The position numbers were made by a program, and so were the translations under genes. 23,879 nt of DNA from contig WQWK01000001.1 of assembly GCA_009785395.1 (NCBI GenBank), positions 1 through 23,879 of the forward strand, given 5' to 3'. Below are positions 1 through 6,550 of the stretch, piece by piece; the stretch's first letter is position 1, and the number at the start of each line of letters is the position of its first letter. The notes under the pieces are model-generated. The model saw only the letters and a list, made by a program, of their open reading frames with translations. It was not told the origin of the DNA and did no database searches. This DNA comes from Conexibacteraceae bacterium (lineage in GTDB: Bacteria; Actinomycetota; Thermoleophilia; Solirubrobacterales; Solirubrobacteraceae).

Positions 1-1060
1 ACGCGAAGCTGGTGTCGGCGCGGCCGTAGCGTGTGACCGGCCGTGTGACGTCGTGGTTGGAGAGCACCCAGGTCGCGGGTGCGTCGACCGGCGCATGCGC
101 CGCGAGCGCCGAGCGGATCGAGTCGCGCATCGGACCGGGCTCCCACGGACACGCGAGGAAATCGAAGTTGAAGGCGGTGTGCAGTTCGTCGGGCCGCAGG
201 TACCGCGCGAAGCGCTCCGCGTCCGGCAGCCAGACCTCGCCGACCAGCATCCGCGGTTCCGCGTAGCCGTCGGCGATTGCGCGCCACCCGCGGTAGATCT
301 CGTGCAGCTCGTCGCGGTCCGTGAACGGATGCTCGCCCGGAGCCGGGGCCGGGAGCTCCTCGGCGAGGTCCGGATCCTTCACCAGCAGCGCGGCCGAGTC
401 GATCCGCACGCCGGCGACGCCACGGTCGAACCAGAAGCGCAGGATCTCCTCGAACTCGAGTCTCACCTCGGGGCGCTCCCAGTTGAGGTCGGGCTGCTCG
501 GGCGCGAAAAGGTGCAGGTACCACTCGCCGTCGGCGACGCGGGTCCAGGCGGGACCGCCGAAGATCGACTGCCAGCCGTTGGGCGGCAGCTCGCCGAACT
601 CGCCGCAGCCCGGACGGAACCAGAAGCGGCGACGCGGCGCCGAGCCGGGTGACGCCGACAGCGCCCGCTGAAACCAGGGGTGCTCGTTGGAGACGTGGTT
701 GGGGACGATGTCGACGATCGTGCGGATGCCGAGCGCGCGCGCCTCCGCGATCAGCTGCTCCGCTTCCCAGAGTGTCCCGAAGGCCGGATCGATCGAGCGG
801 TAGTCGGTGATGTCATAGCCGGCATCGGCGAGCGGCGACGGGTACCAGGGGTTGAACCACAGCGCGTCGACGCCGAGCTCCGCCAGGTAGGGGAGGCGCT
901 CCCGCACCCCCGCGATGTCGCCGATCCCGTCGCCGTTGGCGTCGGCGAAGCTGCGGATGTAGACCTGGTAGACGACGGCGTCGCGCCACCAGTGGCGCCT
1001 GGCGGCACCGGCCTCCTCAAGCCGCGTTGCGGCCGCAACCGTCGTGTCCGTCTCCCTCAT
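1..1060 (-). CDS. GH13 alpha-glucosidase / alpha-amylase family enzyme, N-terminal part (C-terminus outside window)
   Basis: Intracellular glycoside hydrolase family 13 enzyme, most like the alpha-glucosidase group that cleaves maltose-type oligosaccharides. About 353 residues are visible before the left edge. The start of the barrel is typical (WWRDAVVYQVYIRSFAD, near residue 23). The four GH13 regions appear in order: DIVPNH, then GVRIDSA with nucleophile Asp221, then GEVW with acid/base Glu275, then LSNHD with the third carboxylate Asp337. There is no signal peptide. An in-frame ATG 12 bases upstream (1072) is an equally possible start; neither has a clear ribosome binding site. The gene lies downstream of a LacI-type regulator in the same direction and has a striking inverted repeat in front of it, so sugar-dependent repression is likely. 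The family is secure; the exact substrate (maltose, isomaltose, trehalose or sucrose) cannot be read from the sequence. Confidence 0.93.
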   Translation of the reverse strand, partial: MRETDTTVAAATRLEEAGAARRHWWRDAVVYQVYIRSFADANGDGIGDIAGVRERLPYLAELGVDALWFNPWYPSPLADAGYDITDYRSIDPAFGTLWEAEQLIAEARALGIRTIVDIVPNHVSNEHPWFQRALSASPGSAPRRRFWFRPGCGEFGELPPNGWQSIFGGPAWTRVADGEWYLHLFAPEQPDLNWERPEVRLEFEEILRFWFDRGVAGVRIDSAALLVKDPDLAEELPAPAPGEHPFTDRDELHEIYRGWRAIADGYAEPRMLVGEVWLPDAERFARYLRPDELHTAFNFDFLACPWEPGPMRDSIRSALAAHAPVDAPATWVLSNHDVTRPVTRYGRADTSFA

Positions 1061-1090
1061 GGGGCGAAGCATTACACGGCCGACAAACTA

Positions 1091-1117
1091 ATGCAAGAGT
1101 CAGACTGACTTTTGCAT
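1091..1117. promoter_or_regulatory. 27-bp inverted repeat in front of the GH13 gene (probable operator)
   Basis: Two 13-base arms (ATGCAAGAGTCAG and CTGACTTTTGCAT) sit around a single central base with only one mismatch. The repeat ends 18 bases before the upstream ATG of the GH13 gene. On the minus strand a TAGTTT sequence follows it directly and could be a -10 box. The stem has no G/C-rich core and no T run, so a protein-binding site is more likely than a terminator. The outer TTGCA half-sites resemble those in the lacI promoter. Confidence 0.6.
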
Positions 1118-1131
1118 ATTTCGTACTGTCG

Positions 1132-1143
1132 AACGCAAGCGTT
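1132..1143. promoter_or_regulatory. Short palindrome AACGCAAGCGTT, candidate LacI-type operator
   Basis: A 12-base sequence with perfect 5-base arms and a two-base centre, lying between the lacI stop codon and the GH13 start. It contains the GCAAGC core that also appears in the palindrome in front of lacI. Its role as an operator is inferred. Confidence 0.4.
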
Positions 1144-1175
1144 ACAGGATCGTCACCGCATCGTGGCGTTCGCCG

Positions 1176-2174
1176 TCACCGCTTGGGCGCGTTCGCCGTC
1201 GAGCCTCGCGCAACCACCTCGGGCTCGAAGAACAGCTCGTCGGCCGAGACCGCCGAGCCCTCGATCTGGCCCGCCAGCATCTCGACCGCCGCCCGGCCGA
1301 TCGCCTCCAGCGGCTGCCGCACGGTCGTCAGCGGCGGGTCGGTGCAGCTCATCAGCAGCGAGTCGTCGTAGCCGATCACCGAGAGGTCCACGGGCACCGT
1401 CATGCCGGAGCGGCGCGCCGCCCGGATCACCCCGAGCGCCAGCGGATCGCTCGCGCAGATGATGCCGGTGACACCGCGCTCGATCAGGCGCAGCGCGGCG
1501 GCGTGCCCGCCCTCCAGCGAGAAGCGCGTGCGCTCGACCAGCTCGGAGGGCAGCGCCACCTTGGCGACGCGCTCGAAGGCCGCGAGCTTGCGCAGCGACG
1601 GCACATGGTCGGGCGGGCCCAGGATCAGGCCGATCCGCTCGTGGCCCAGGTAGGCGAGGTGCGCGTATGCCTGCTCCATGGCGACGGCGTCATCGGTCGA
1701 GACGCGCGGGAAGTCGAGGTGCTCGGCGGCCGCGTTCACGAGCACCACCGGCAGGCGCAGCCGCAGCAGGCGGTCGTAGTGCTCGTGCGGCGCGTCGGCC
1801 TCGGCGTACTGCCCGCCGCCGAAGATCATCCCCGAGACCTGGCGCTCGAGCAGCATCTCGACGTACTCCGCCTCGGACATGCTGCCCGTGCGCGTGCACA
1901 GCACCGCGTTGAAGCCACGCTGCGCGAGTGCCCCCGCGACGACCTCGGCGAGCGCCGGGAACACCGGGTTCTGGAGCTCCGGCACGATCAGGCCGACCAT
2001 GCGTGCACGGCGCACGCGCAGATGCGTGGGGCGCTCGTAGCCGATCACGTCGAGCGCGGTGAGAACGGCGGCGCGGGTCGACTCCGAGATCCCGGGCCGG
2101 CCGTTCAGCACGCGACTCACCGTCGCCTCGCTGACGCCAGCCTGTTTCGCAACGTCTGCAAGCTTGCGGGCCAC
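1176..2174 (-). CDS. LacI-family transcriptional regulator
   Basis: Sugar-responsive DNA-binding regulator, 332 residues, the usual family length. The N-terminal helix-turn-helix is clear (KLADVAKQAGVSEATVSRVL, residues 4-23), followed by the hinge region to about residue 60. A periplasmic-binding-protein-like effector domain then runs to about residue 328, beginning near RARMVGLIVPELQNPVFPAL. The start is GTG; the HTH begins four codons in, so no other start fits. It lies upstream of and co-directional with the GH13 gene with a gap of about 100 bases, and divergent from nudC. Palindromes with the same GCAAGC core lie before its own start and before GH13. It is therefore probably an autoregulated repressor of the alpha-glucosidase; the inducer is likely a maltose-type sugar, which is inference from context. 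Confidence 0.95.
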   Translation of the reverse strand: MARKLADVAKQAGVSEATVSRVLNGRPGISESTRAAVLTALDVIGYERPTHLRVRRARMVGLIVPELQNPVFPALAEVVAGALAQRGFNAVLCTRTGSMSEAEYVEMLLERQVSGMIFGGGQYAEADAPHEHYDRLLRLRLPVVLVNAAAEHLDFPRVSTDDAVAMEQAYAHLAYLGHERIGLILGPPDHVPSLRKLAAFERVAKVALPSELVERTRFSLEGGHAAALRLIERGVTGIICASDPLALGVIRAARRSGMTVPVDLSVIGYDDSLLMSCTDPPLTTVRQPLEAIGRAAVEMLAGQIEGSAVSADELFFEPEVVARGSTANAPKR

Positions 2175-2194
2175 ACGGCAATTCTACGCAAAAT

Positions 2195-2213
2195 CTTGCA
2201 AGCCGCTTGCGAG
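2195..2213. promoter_or_regulatory. Candidate LacI operator in the lacI promoter
   Basis: A 19-base near-perfect palindrome: arms CTTGCAAGC and GCTTGCGAG around one central C, with one mismatch. It lies about 20 bases upstream of the lacI GTG. A second perfect palindrome, GCAAGCTTGC (2158-2167), falls in the first codons of lacI. LacI-family proteins usually bind such symmetric sites, so autoregulation is inferred. Confidence 0.55.
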
Positions 2214-2222
2214 CCGGCGGCC

Positions 2223-2254
2223 GGGTGCGGTCCAGCGGGGGTGCGGTCCAGCGG
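2223..2254. repeat. Tandem 16-bp duplication upstream of nudC
   Basis: Two adjacent identical copies of GGGTGCGGTCCAGCGG. The 11-base core GCGGTCCAGCG recurs, inverted and again in tandem, just after the nudC stop codon (3288-3317). Confidence 0.75.
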
Positions 2255-2267
2255 GACCGGCACCCCC
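2237..2267 (+). terminator. Strong GC-rich hairpin in the lacI-nudC intergenic region
   Basis: The arms GGGGGTGC+GGTCC and GGACC+G+GCACCCCC pair around the loop AGCG, giving 13 base pairs with one bulged G. There is no following T run. It may block transcription or lie in a nudC leader. It overlaps the second copy of the tandem repeat. A terminator role is uncertain. Confidence 0.35.
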
Positions 2268-2324
2268 GGGCTTACCAGACCCATGGTCCGCAACATCCCG
2301 CGGCTACAGTCCCAGGGAGCGCCG

Positions 2325-3284
2325 ATGGCCACGCCAAACCTCGCACTGTCAACCTCATTGACGCCGGCGTTCAGCGGGACGACGGTTGATCGCGTCGCCG
2401 AGCTGCGCAGCGACCGCGGCGAGATCGAGCGGCTGCTGAAGCATCCGCGGGCGGCTGTGCTCGGCGCCAGCACTGACAGCGTCCTGATCTCCGAGCACCC
2501 GCGGCCGCAGTTGCTGCGCCGCCCGCTCGCCGGGCGCGTCAACCCCTACCAGCCGATCCTGCTCGGGATCGAGGACTCGCCGGACTCGGCCGACGGACCG
2601 CGCCCGCTGTTCGGCGCCGATCTCGACGGCGCCGACGCCGCGAGCACGGTCGCGGAGACCGGCGTCGGCCGGCTCGTGTCGCTGCGCGACGCGGGTGTGC
2701 TGCTGCCGCAGGCCGAGGGCGGCCTCGCCGCCTACCTCGTGGCGCTGCTCAACTGGCACCGCACGCACAGGTTCTGCGCGGTCTGCGGAGCCGGCACGCG
2801 CGTGGCCGACGCCGGGCTCTCGCGCCGCTGCCCGACGTGCAAGAGCTCACACTTTCCGCGCACCGACCCGGTCGTGATCATGCTCGTCGAGCACGAGGGC
2901 CGGGTGCTGATGGGACGCCGGCTCGGCTGGCCCGAGGGCCGCTTCTCGATCCTCGCCGGTTATGTCGCGTCCGGCGAGACGCCGGAGGAGGCGGTCGTGC
3001 GCGAGGTCCGCGAGGAGTCCGGAATCGTCGCGGTCGCCCCTCGTTATCTGGCGTCGCAGCCGTGGCCGTTCCCGTCCTCGCTGATGCTCGGCTACGAGGC
3101 GAGCGCCCTGGGCGGCGAGCCGCTCCCGCAGCCGGGTGAGATGGTGGAGGTGCGGTGGTTCTCGTTCGAGGAGATCGCCGCTGCCCAGCGCGGTGTGGCT
3201 GAGTCCCTCAGTCTCCCGGGTGAGGTCTCGATCGCGCGCGTGCTGATCGACGCCTGGGTCGCGCGGGGTGGGCGGCTTTTGTAG
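2325..3284 (+). CDS. nudC: NADH pyrophosphatase (NudC family, zinc-ribbon Nudix hydrolase)
   Basis: Hydrolyses NAD(H) to NMN(H) and AMP; in E. coli the homologue also removes NAD caps from RNA. It has 319 residues. An N-terminal domain is followed by a zinc ribbon with Cys151/Cys154 and Cys169/Cys172, then the Nudix domain. The Nudix box occupies residues 212-234 (GYVASGETPEEA followed by REVREESG). The NudC-specific SQPWPFPSS motif, which separates NADH-specific members from other Nudix enzymes, begins at Ser244. The ATG at 2325 is chosen because AGGGAG (2314-2319) sits at ideal spacing; longer upstream reading is non-coding. A TACAGT sequence at 2305-2310 is a possible -10 box. It is divergent from lacI and convergent with the winged-helix regulator. 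Confidence 0.96.
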   Translation: MATPNLALSTSLTPAFSGTTVDRVAELRSDRGEIERLLKHPRAAVLGASTDSVLISEHPRPQLLRRPLAGRVNPYQPILLGIEDSPDSADGPRPLFGADLDGADAASTVAETGVGRLVSLRDAGVLLPQAEGGLAAYLVALLNWHRTHRFCAVCGAGTRVADAGLSRRCPTCKSSHFPRTDPVVIMLVEHEGRVLMGRRLGWPEGRFSILAGYVASGETPEEAVVREVREESGIVAVAPRYLASQPWPFPSSLMLGYEASALGGEPLPQPGEMVEVRWFSFEEIAAAQRGVAESLSLPGEVSIARVLIDAWVARGGRLL

Positions 3285-3287
3285 TCC

Positions 3288-3317
3288 GGCTCGCTAGACC
3301 GCGGCTCGCTGGACCGC
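3288..3317. repeat. Tandem 15-bp duplication across the stop codon of the winged-helix gene
   Basis: GGCTCGCTAGACCGC is followed directly by GGCTCGCTGGACCGC, with one mismatch. Read on the minus strand, the downstream copy carries TAG where the first has CAG, and this TAG is the stop codon of the regulator gene. The core is the inverse of the repeat upstream of nudC. Confidence 0.75.
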
Positions 3318-3638
3318 GGGCTGTGGGGCCGGGGCTCCGGCCGACACCGGTGCACCGGCGATCACCGCCTGCAATGCCGCCACATGCCCGTCGAAGGCGG
3401 CGCGGCCCGCGTCGGTCAGAGCGACGCGGACCCGCCTGCGGTGGTTCTCGAGCGGCCGGTCGACGCTGAGGTAGCCAGCCTCCTCGAGCGTCGTGAACTG
3501 CTTGGAGAGCGCCGAGTCGGACATCTCCAGGCGGTCGCGCACGTAGGCGAAGTCGGCCCAGTCGGTCGAGGCCAGCAGCGCAACGATCGCGAGCCTGGTG
3601 CTCGGGTGAATCAACTCGTCGAAGCGTGGATCTGGCAT
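3294..3638 (-). CDS. Small winged-helix (MarR/ArsR-like) transcriptional regulator
   Basis: A 114-residue protein made almost wholly of one winged-helix domain. Residues 3-20 (PDPRFDELIHPSTRLAIV) open the domain. The recognition helix lies around MSDSALSKQFTTLEEAGYL, and the wing around ENHRRRVRVALTDAGRAAF. This matches the 'winged helix DNA-binding domain' regulators often paired with a membrane protein. The ATG at 3638 gives the family-typical N-terminus and lies 7 bases after the stop of the upstream gene; a GTG at 3662 would start inside that gene and is less likely. It is the second gene of a two-gene unit, so it probably controls the promoter at 4138-4186. The C-terminal tail (about 20 residues rich in Ala and Pro) is low complexity, and its last codons come from a tandem duplication. 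Confidence 0.88.
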   Translation of the reverse strand: MPDPRFDELIHPSTRLAIVALLASTDWADFAYVRDRLEMSDSALSKQFTTLEEAGYLSVDRPLENHRRRVRVALTDAGRAAFDGHVAALQAVIAGAPVSAGAPAPQPAVQRAAV

Positions 3639-3645
3639 CTGAGCA

Positions 3646-4116
3646 TTAGCCCCGCTCGGCACGGCGGCGCACGGCGGCGATCAGCGAGGGCCCGCCCGTC
3701 ACCACGAGCAGCGCGACGATCGCGCCCGCGAACGTGCCCGGATGCCGGGTGCCGTCCGCGTGCAGGAGCAGCGCGATCGCGACAGTCACACCGATCATCA
3801 GCACCAGGAAGCCGATGATCATGGCCGGGAGCTCGCGGCTGACCAGGTCGCCGCGGATGCTCAGCTGCGAGGATCCGCGCCGGCCCGTGATCACGCGCGG
3901 CGCGAGCGTCGCGTGCAGGGCGCCGAACACGGCCGTTCCGGCCGTGACCGCCCAGGACGGCCCGAAGTCGCTCAGCACCCCGAGGCCGGCCCAGCCGAGC
4001 GCCAGGAAGAACCAGTACCAAGCCGGTACACCGATCTCGGCGAGCACCTGCTGGCGCCGCCGTTGCACTGCGCTGAGCGCGAGGTACGCCTCGCTCTCGT
4101 CCACTGGAATGCCCAT
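3646..4116 (-). CDS. Four-helix membrane protein of unknown function, paired with winged-helix regulator
   Basis: A 156-residue protein I cannot name. A charged N-terminal segment (SAVQRRRQQVLAEIG) precedes four hydrophobic stretches: about residues 33-50 (WYWFFLALGWAGLGVLSD), 54-73, 98-121 (AMIIGFLVLMIGVTVAIALL) and 126-148. It ends in a basic tail. Such small integral membrane proteins are commonly encoded next to PadR/MarR-like regulators. The start is supported by AAGGGGA about 8 bases upstream. The stop lies 7 bases before the regulator ATG, so the two are co-transcribed. Expression is probably governed by the 49-bp inverted repeat that overlaps its promoter. Function, transport role and partner are unknown. 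Confidence 0.85.
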   Translation of the reverse strand: MGIPVDESEAYLALSAVQRRRQQVLAEIGVPAWYWFFLALGWAGLGVLSDFGPSWAVTAGTAVFGALHATLAPRVITGRRGSSQLSIRGDLVSRELPAMIIGFLVLMIGVTVAIALLLHADGTRHPGTFAGAIVALLVVTGGPSLIAAVRRRAERG

Positions 4117-4137
4117 CGCCGGTCCCCTTCTGAGTCG

Positions 4138-4186
4138 TTGACTTTCCTGCTGGGAAACTCTATCGGTTTCCTAGTGGGAAAGTCAA
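4138..4186 (-). promoter_or_regulatory. 49-bp inverted-repeat operator overlapping the promoter of the membrane protein/regulator pair
   Basis: Arms of 21 bases (4138-4158 and 4166-4186) flank a 7-base centre and differ at only three positions. Each arm itself contains a TTTCC-N5-GGAAA half-palindrome. On the minus strand TTGACT (4186-4181) is a good -35 box, and TAGAGT (4162-4157) lies 18 bases later as the -10. A repressor bound here would cover the promoter. The winged-helix protein encoded second in this operon is the obvious candidate ligand. Confidence 0.75.
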
Positions 4187-4241
4187 GGGCCCGGGTTACG
4201 TGGCGGCCGCGGGTTGCGCGCCGCCCGGGTTGCGCGCCGCG

Positions 4242-6464
4242 TCAGAGGCGGCGGAGGATCGGCCTCAACTCGTTTCCGAGCAGCGGCGCCAGAGCTGCGC
4301 TGTACTCCATCGTGAGGTGGCTGCCGTCACGGGTGGCGAGCATGTGGTCGATGACCATCGGGCAGATCCCGTCGGCGCAGAACCACTGCAGCACCGGGAT
4401 CCACCCGTGGTGGATATGCTGCAGCATCTGCGCGATGTCCTGCATCAGCGGTGTGTAGCCGCTCGGTAGCGGCGTCGAGCAACTGCGCATCGTGGCTCCT
4501 GGCGCGGTGATGCACGTGCCCGGCAGTTCCGCCTGCTTGGGCGGGTCGGACAGATAGACGCCCCTGACGACGTGTGTGACCACGCCCCGAATGTCGGCGG
4601 CGGTCGCACTCGGGTCCGTCGTCAGCGTGCCGCTGCTGAGGTCGAACGCGACAAGCGTCACGGCAGGATGCAGCTTGTGGTCCTGCCGCATCGCCCAGCG
4701 GTACCAGGTGGCGCATGGCCAGCCGGCGAAGTTCGTGTGGACGCGGTCCACGAAGCAGCCCGGTTTGTCGAGCACGACCACCGCGAACTTCTGGGCGCGT
4801 GCATCAGCCACGAGCGCGGGCATCCACATTCCCGCGTGCGAGTCGCCAAACACGGCCACCACCTTCTTTGCCGTCGGGTCGCCCAACAGGCAGATCTTGC
4901 TGGTGTCGCCTGACCCGAACGACGGCTGACAGCCCCTGGGAATGTCGTAGCTGACGAGGGTGTTCTCCTGCTCGAGCCTCGCGTCGTCCGGAACTATCCG
5001 TTTCGGCAGGGGCGCATCGTCGCGCACGCTCACGACTGCCTGCGCGACCGCCGGCAGCGCCTTGGCCAGCCACATGCTGCGCGGATCGGGCTGCCCGCGA
5101 GCCGGTCTCAGCTGCGCGCTGTGCGCGCCCTGGTCGGCCACCGCCTGCTCCGCGAGGGTCGCCTGCACGGCGAGGACCGGGATGATGATCGCCGCAACCG
5201 CGGCTCCCATCGTGACCGGGACCAGCGCGGCCGTGCGCCAACCGCGCAGCCAGCGGGCGAACCGCAGCGGGTTCTCGTAGAAGTGGAAGGTGAACGCGGA
5301 CAGGGCGAACGCGCCGATCAGTAGCCCGACGTTGTCAAGTGGGGGCAGGGTGTGACCTGCAGCCTGCCAGACGATGATCAGCGCCGGGTAATGCCAGAGA
5401 TAGAAGGTGTAGGAGCGGTCGCCGACGTAGGCGAACGGGCGCAAGCCCAACAGCCGGTCGATCCCGACCCGGGTGCCGTGCAGCCCGGCCACGACGATCA
5501 GCGCCGTCCCAACCACGGGCAGCAGCGCGGCATCGCCGGGGAAGCTGGTGGCGCTCGAGTAGAACACCGCGGCGGTGAGCACCATCCCGAACCCGATCCA
5601 GCCGAGCGGGATGCGCACCTCCCTCGGCAGCGACGCGGCGCGCGGAGCCAACAGCGCGAGGCCGGCGCCGAGGCCGAGCTCCCAGGCGCGAGCGAAGGTC
5701 GAGAAGTAGGCGCTCTGTGGGCTGACCGCGGTGTCACTGATCGACCAGAGGAGCGAGCCGGCGCAGGCGAGCGCGATCACCGCTCCGACGAGCCGCACGG
5801 CCCGGCGGCGATCAAAAGCCTTCCGATGACCGTGGCGGCAGATCAGCAACGTGCCCGCCAGCAACGAAGGCCAGACGAGGTAGAACTGCTCCTCCACCGA
5901 CAGCGACCAGAAGTGCTGGACTGGGGACGGGAACGTCGTCGTGGTCTGCGCGAAATAGTTGGTCGCGTTAGCCGCGAAGTGAACGTTGGCGTAGAACAAC
6001 GATGCCGCGAATGCGTCGAGCAGCTCGGGCTTTGCCCCGAGCAGGTTCGCGCGCAGCAGGTCGTAGACGACGAACACCGCGACGCTGGTGACCGCCAGCG
6101 TGAGCGTCGCGGCCGGGAGGATGCGGCGGGCGCGACGCGCATAGAACCTCGGGATCGAGATCCGGCCGCTCGCGGCCTCGCCCCCGCGACCGTACTCGCC
6201 GCCCAGCGACTCGCGCAGCAGCAGCCCGGTGATGAAGTAACCGGACAGCACGAAGAACACGTCCACGCCGATGTAGCCGCCGCGCAGGAATGGGACGTTT
6301 GCGTGGTTGAGCGCCACGAGCAGCACCGCCAGCGCACGCACGCCCTGCAGGTCGCGGCGCTTCTCGGTGCCAACTCCGGCCTGCGTGCCGGCTCGAACCC
6401 CCGGCGACGGCGCAAGCTGGCGCCGATGCCCCCGCCCCGCGTGCGTGACTGCGCTGAAGCGCAT
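4242..6464 (-). CDS. Membrane O-acyltransferase with C-terminal SGNH domain (OafA/YrhL type)
   Basis: An integral membrane enzyme that transfers acyl, usually acetyl, groups to cell-surface sugars such as peptidoglycan, exopolysaccharide or lipids. It has 740 residues. The N-terminal acyltransferase-3 domain begins with RRDLQGVRALAVLLVALNHA (conserved His54) and GGYIGVDVFFVLSGYFITG. It has about ten hydrophobic helices to residue ~430. An extracytoplasmic linker follows, then an SGNH domain from about residue 530 with block I GDSHAG (Ser542) and block V DGSH (Asp713, His716). The fusion architecture and length match the OafA-type two-domain transferases. It is divergent from the ABC exporter genes. 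The acceptor cannot be deduced. The N-terminal 30 residues before KRRDLQ are longer than usual and may not all be translated. Confidence 0.92.
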   Translation of the reverse strand: MRFSAVTHAGRGHRRQLAPSPGVRAGTQAGVGTEKRRDLQGVRALAVLLVALNHANVPFLRGGYIGVDVFFVLSGYFITGLLLRESLGGEYGRGGEAASGRISIPRFYARRARRILPAATLTLAVTSVAVFVVYDLLRANLLGAKPELLDAFAASLFYANVHFAANATNYFAQTTTTFPSPVQHFWSLSVEEQFYLVWPSLLAGTLLICRHGHRKAFDRRRAVRLVGAVIALACAGSLLWSISDTAVSPQSAYFSTFARAWELGLGAGLALLAPRAASLPREVRIPLGWIGFGMVLTAAVFYSSATSFPGDAALLPVVGTALIVVAGLHGTRVGIDRLLGLRPFAYVGDRSYTFYLWHYPALIIVWQAAGHTLPPLDNVGLLIGAFALSAFTFHFYENPLRFARWLRGWRTAALVPVTMGAAVAAIIIPVLAVQATLAEQAVADQGAHSAQLRPARGQPDPRSMWLAKALPAVAQAVVSVRDDAPLPKRIVPDDARLEQENTLVSYDIPRGCQPSFGSGDTSKICLLGDPTAKKVVAVFGDSHAGMWMPALVADARAQKFAVVVLDKPGCFVDRVHTNFAGWPCATWYRWAMRQDHKLHPAVTLVAFDLSSGTLTTDPSATAADIRGVVTHVVRGVYLSDPPKQAELPGTCITAPGATMRSCSTPLPSGYTPLMQDIAQMLQHIHHGWIPVLQWFCADGICPMVIDHMLATRDGSHLTMEYSAALAPLLGNELRPILRRL

Positions 6465-6550
6465 TCAGTCCCGCCTTGTTGGACGTACAGTGCTCGTCGA
6501 CCTGAAGGCCACCTGTGAGTCTAATACTCCGCGCCGCGCGGGGTGGGACG

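Noticed and set aside
1503..2324. Upstream extension of the nudC reading frame opposite lacI
   Set aside because: The extension is antisense to lacI and non-homologous; the ATG at 2325 has a strong ribosome binding site and gives the normal NudC N-terminus.
4211..4240. Two copies of GGGTTGCGCGCCGC after the acyltransferase stop codon
   Set aside because: Real direct repeat of 14 bases, but short, low-complexity and without structure; not worth a separate claim.
5352..6518. A 388-codon open frame on the plus strand opposite the acyltransferase gene
   Set aside because: It is the antisense shadow of a clear membrane protein gene; its composition (Arg, Glu, Gln-rich) and lack of any motif are typical of GC-rich shadow frames.
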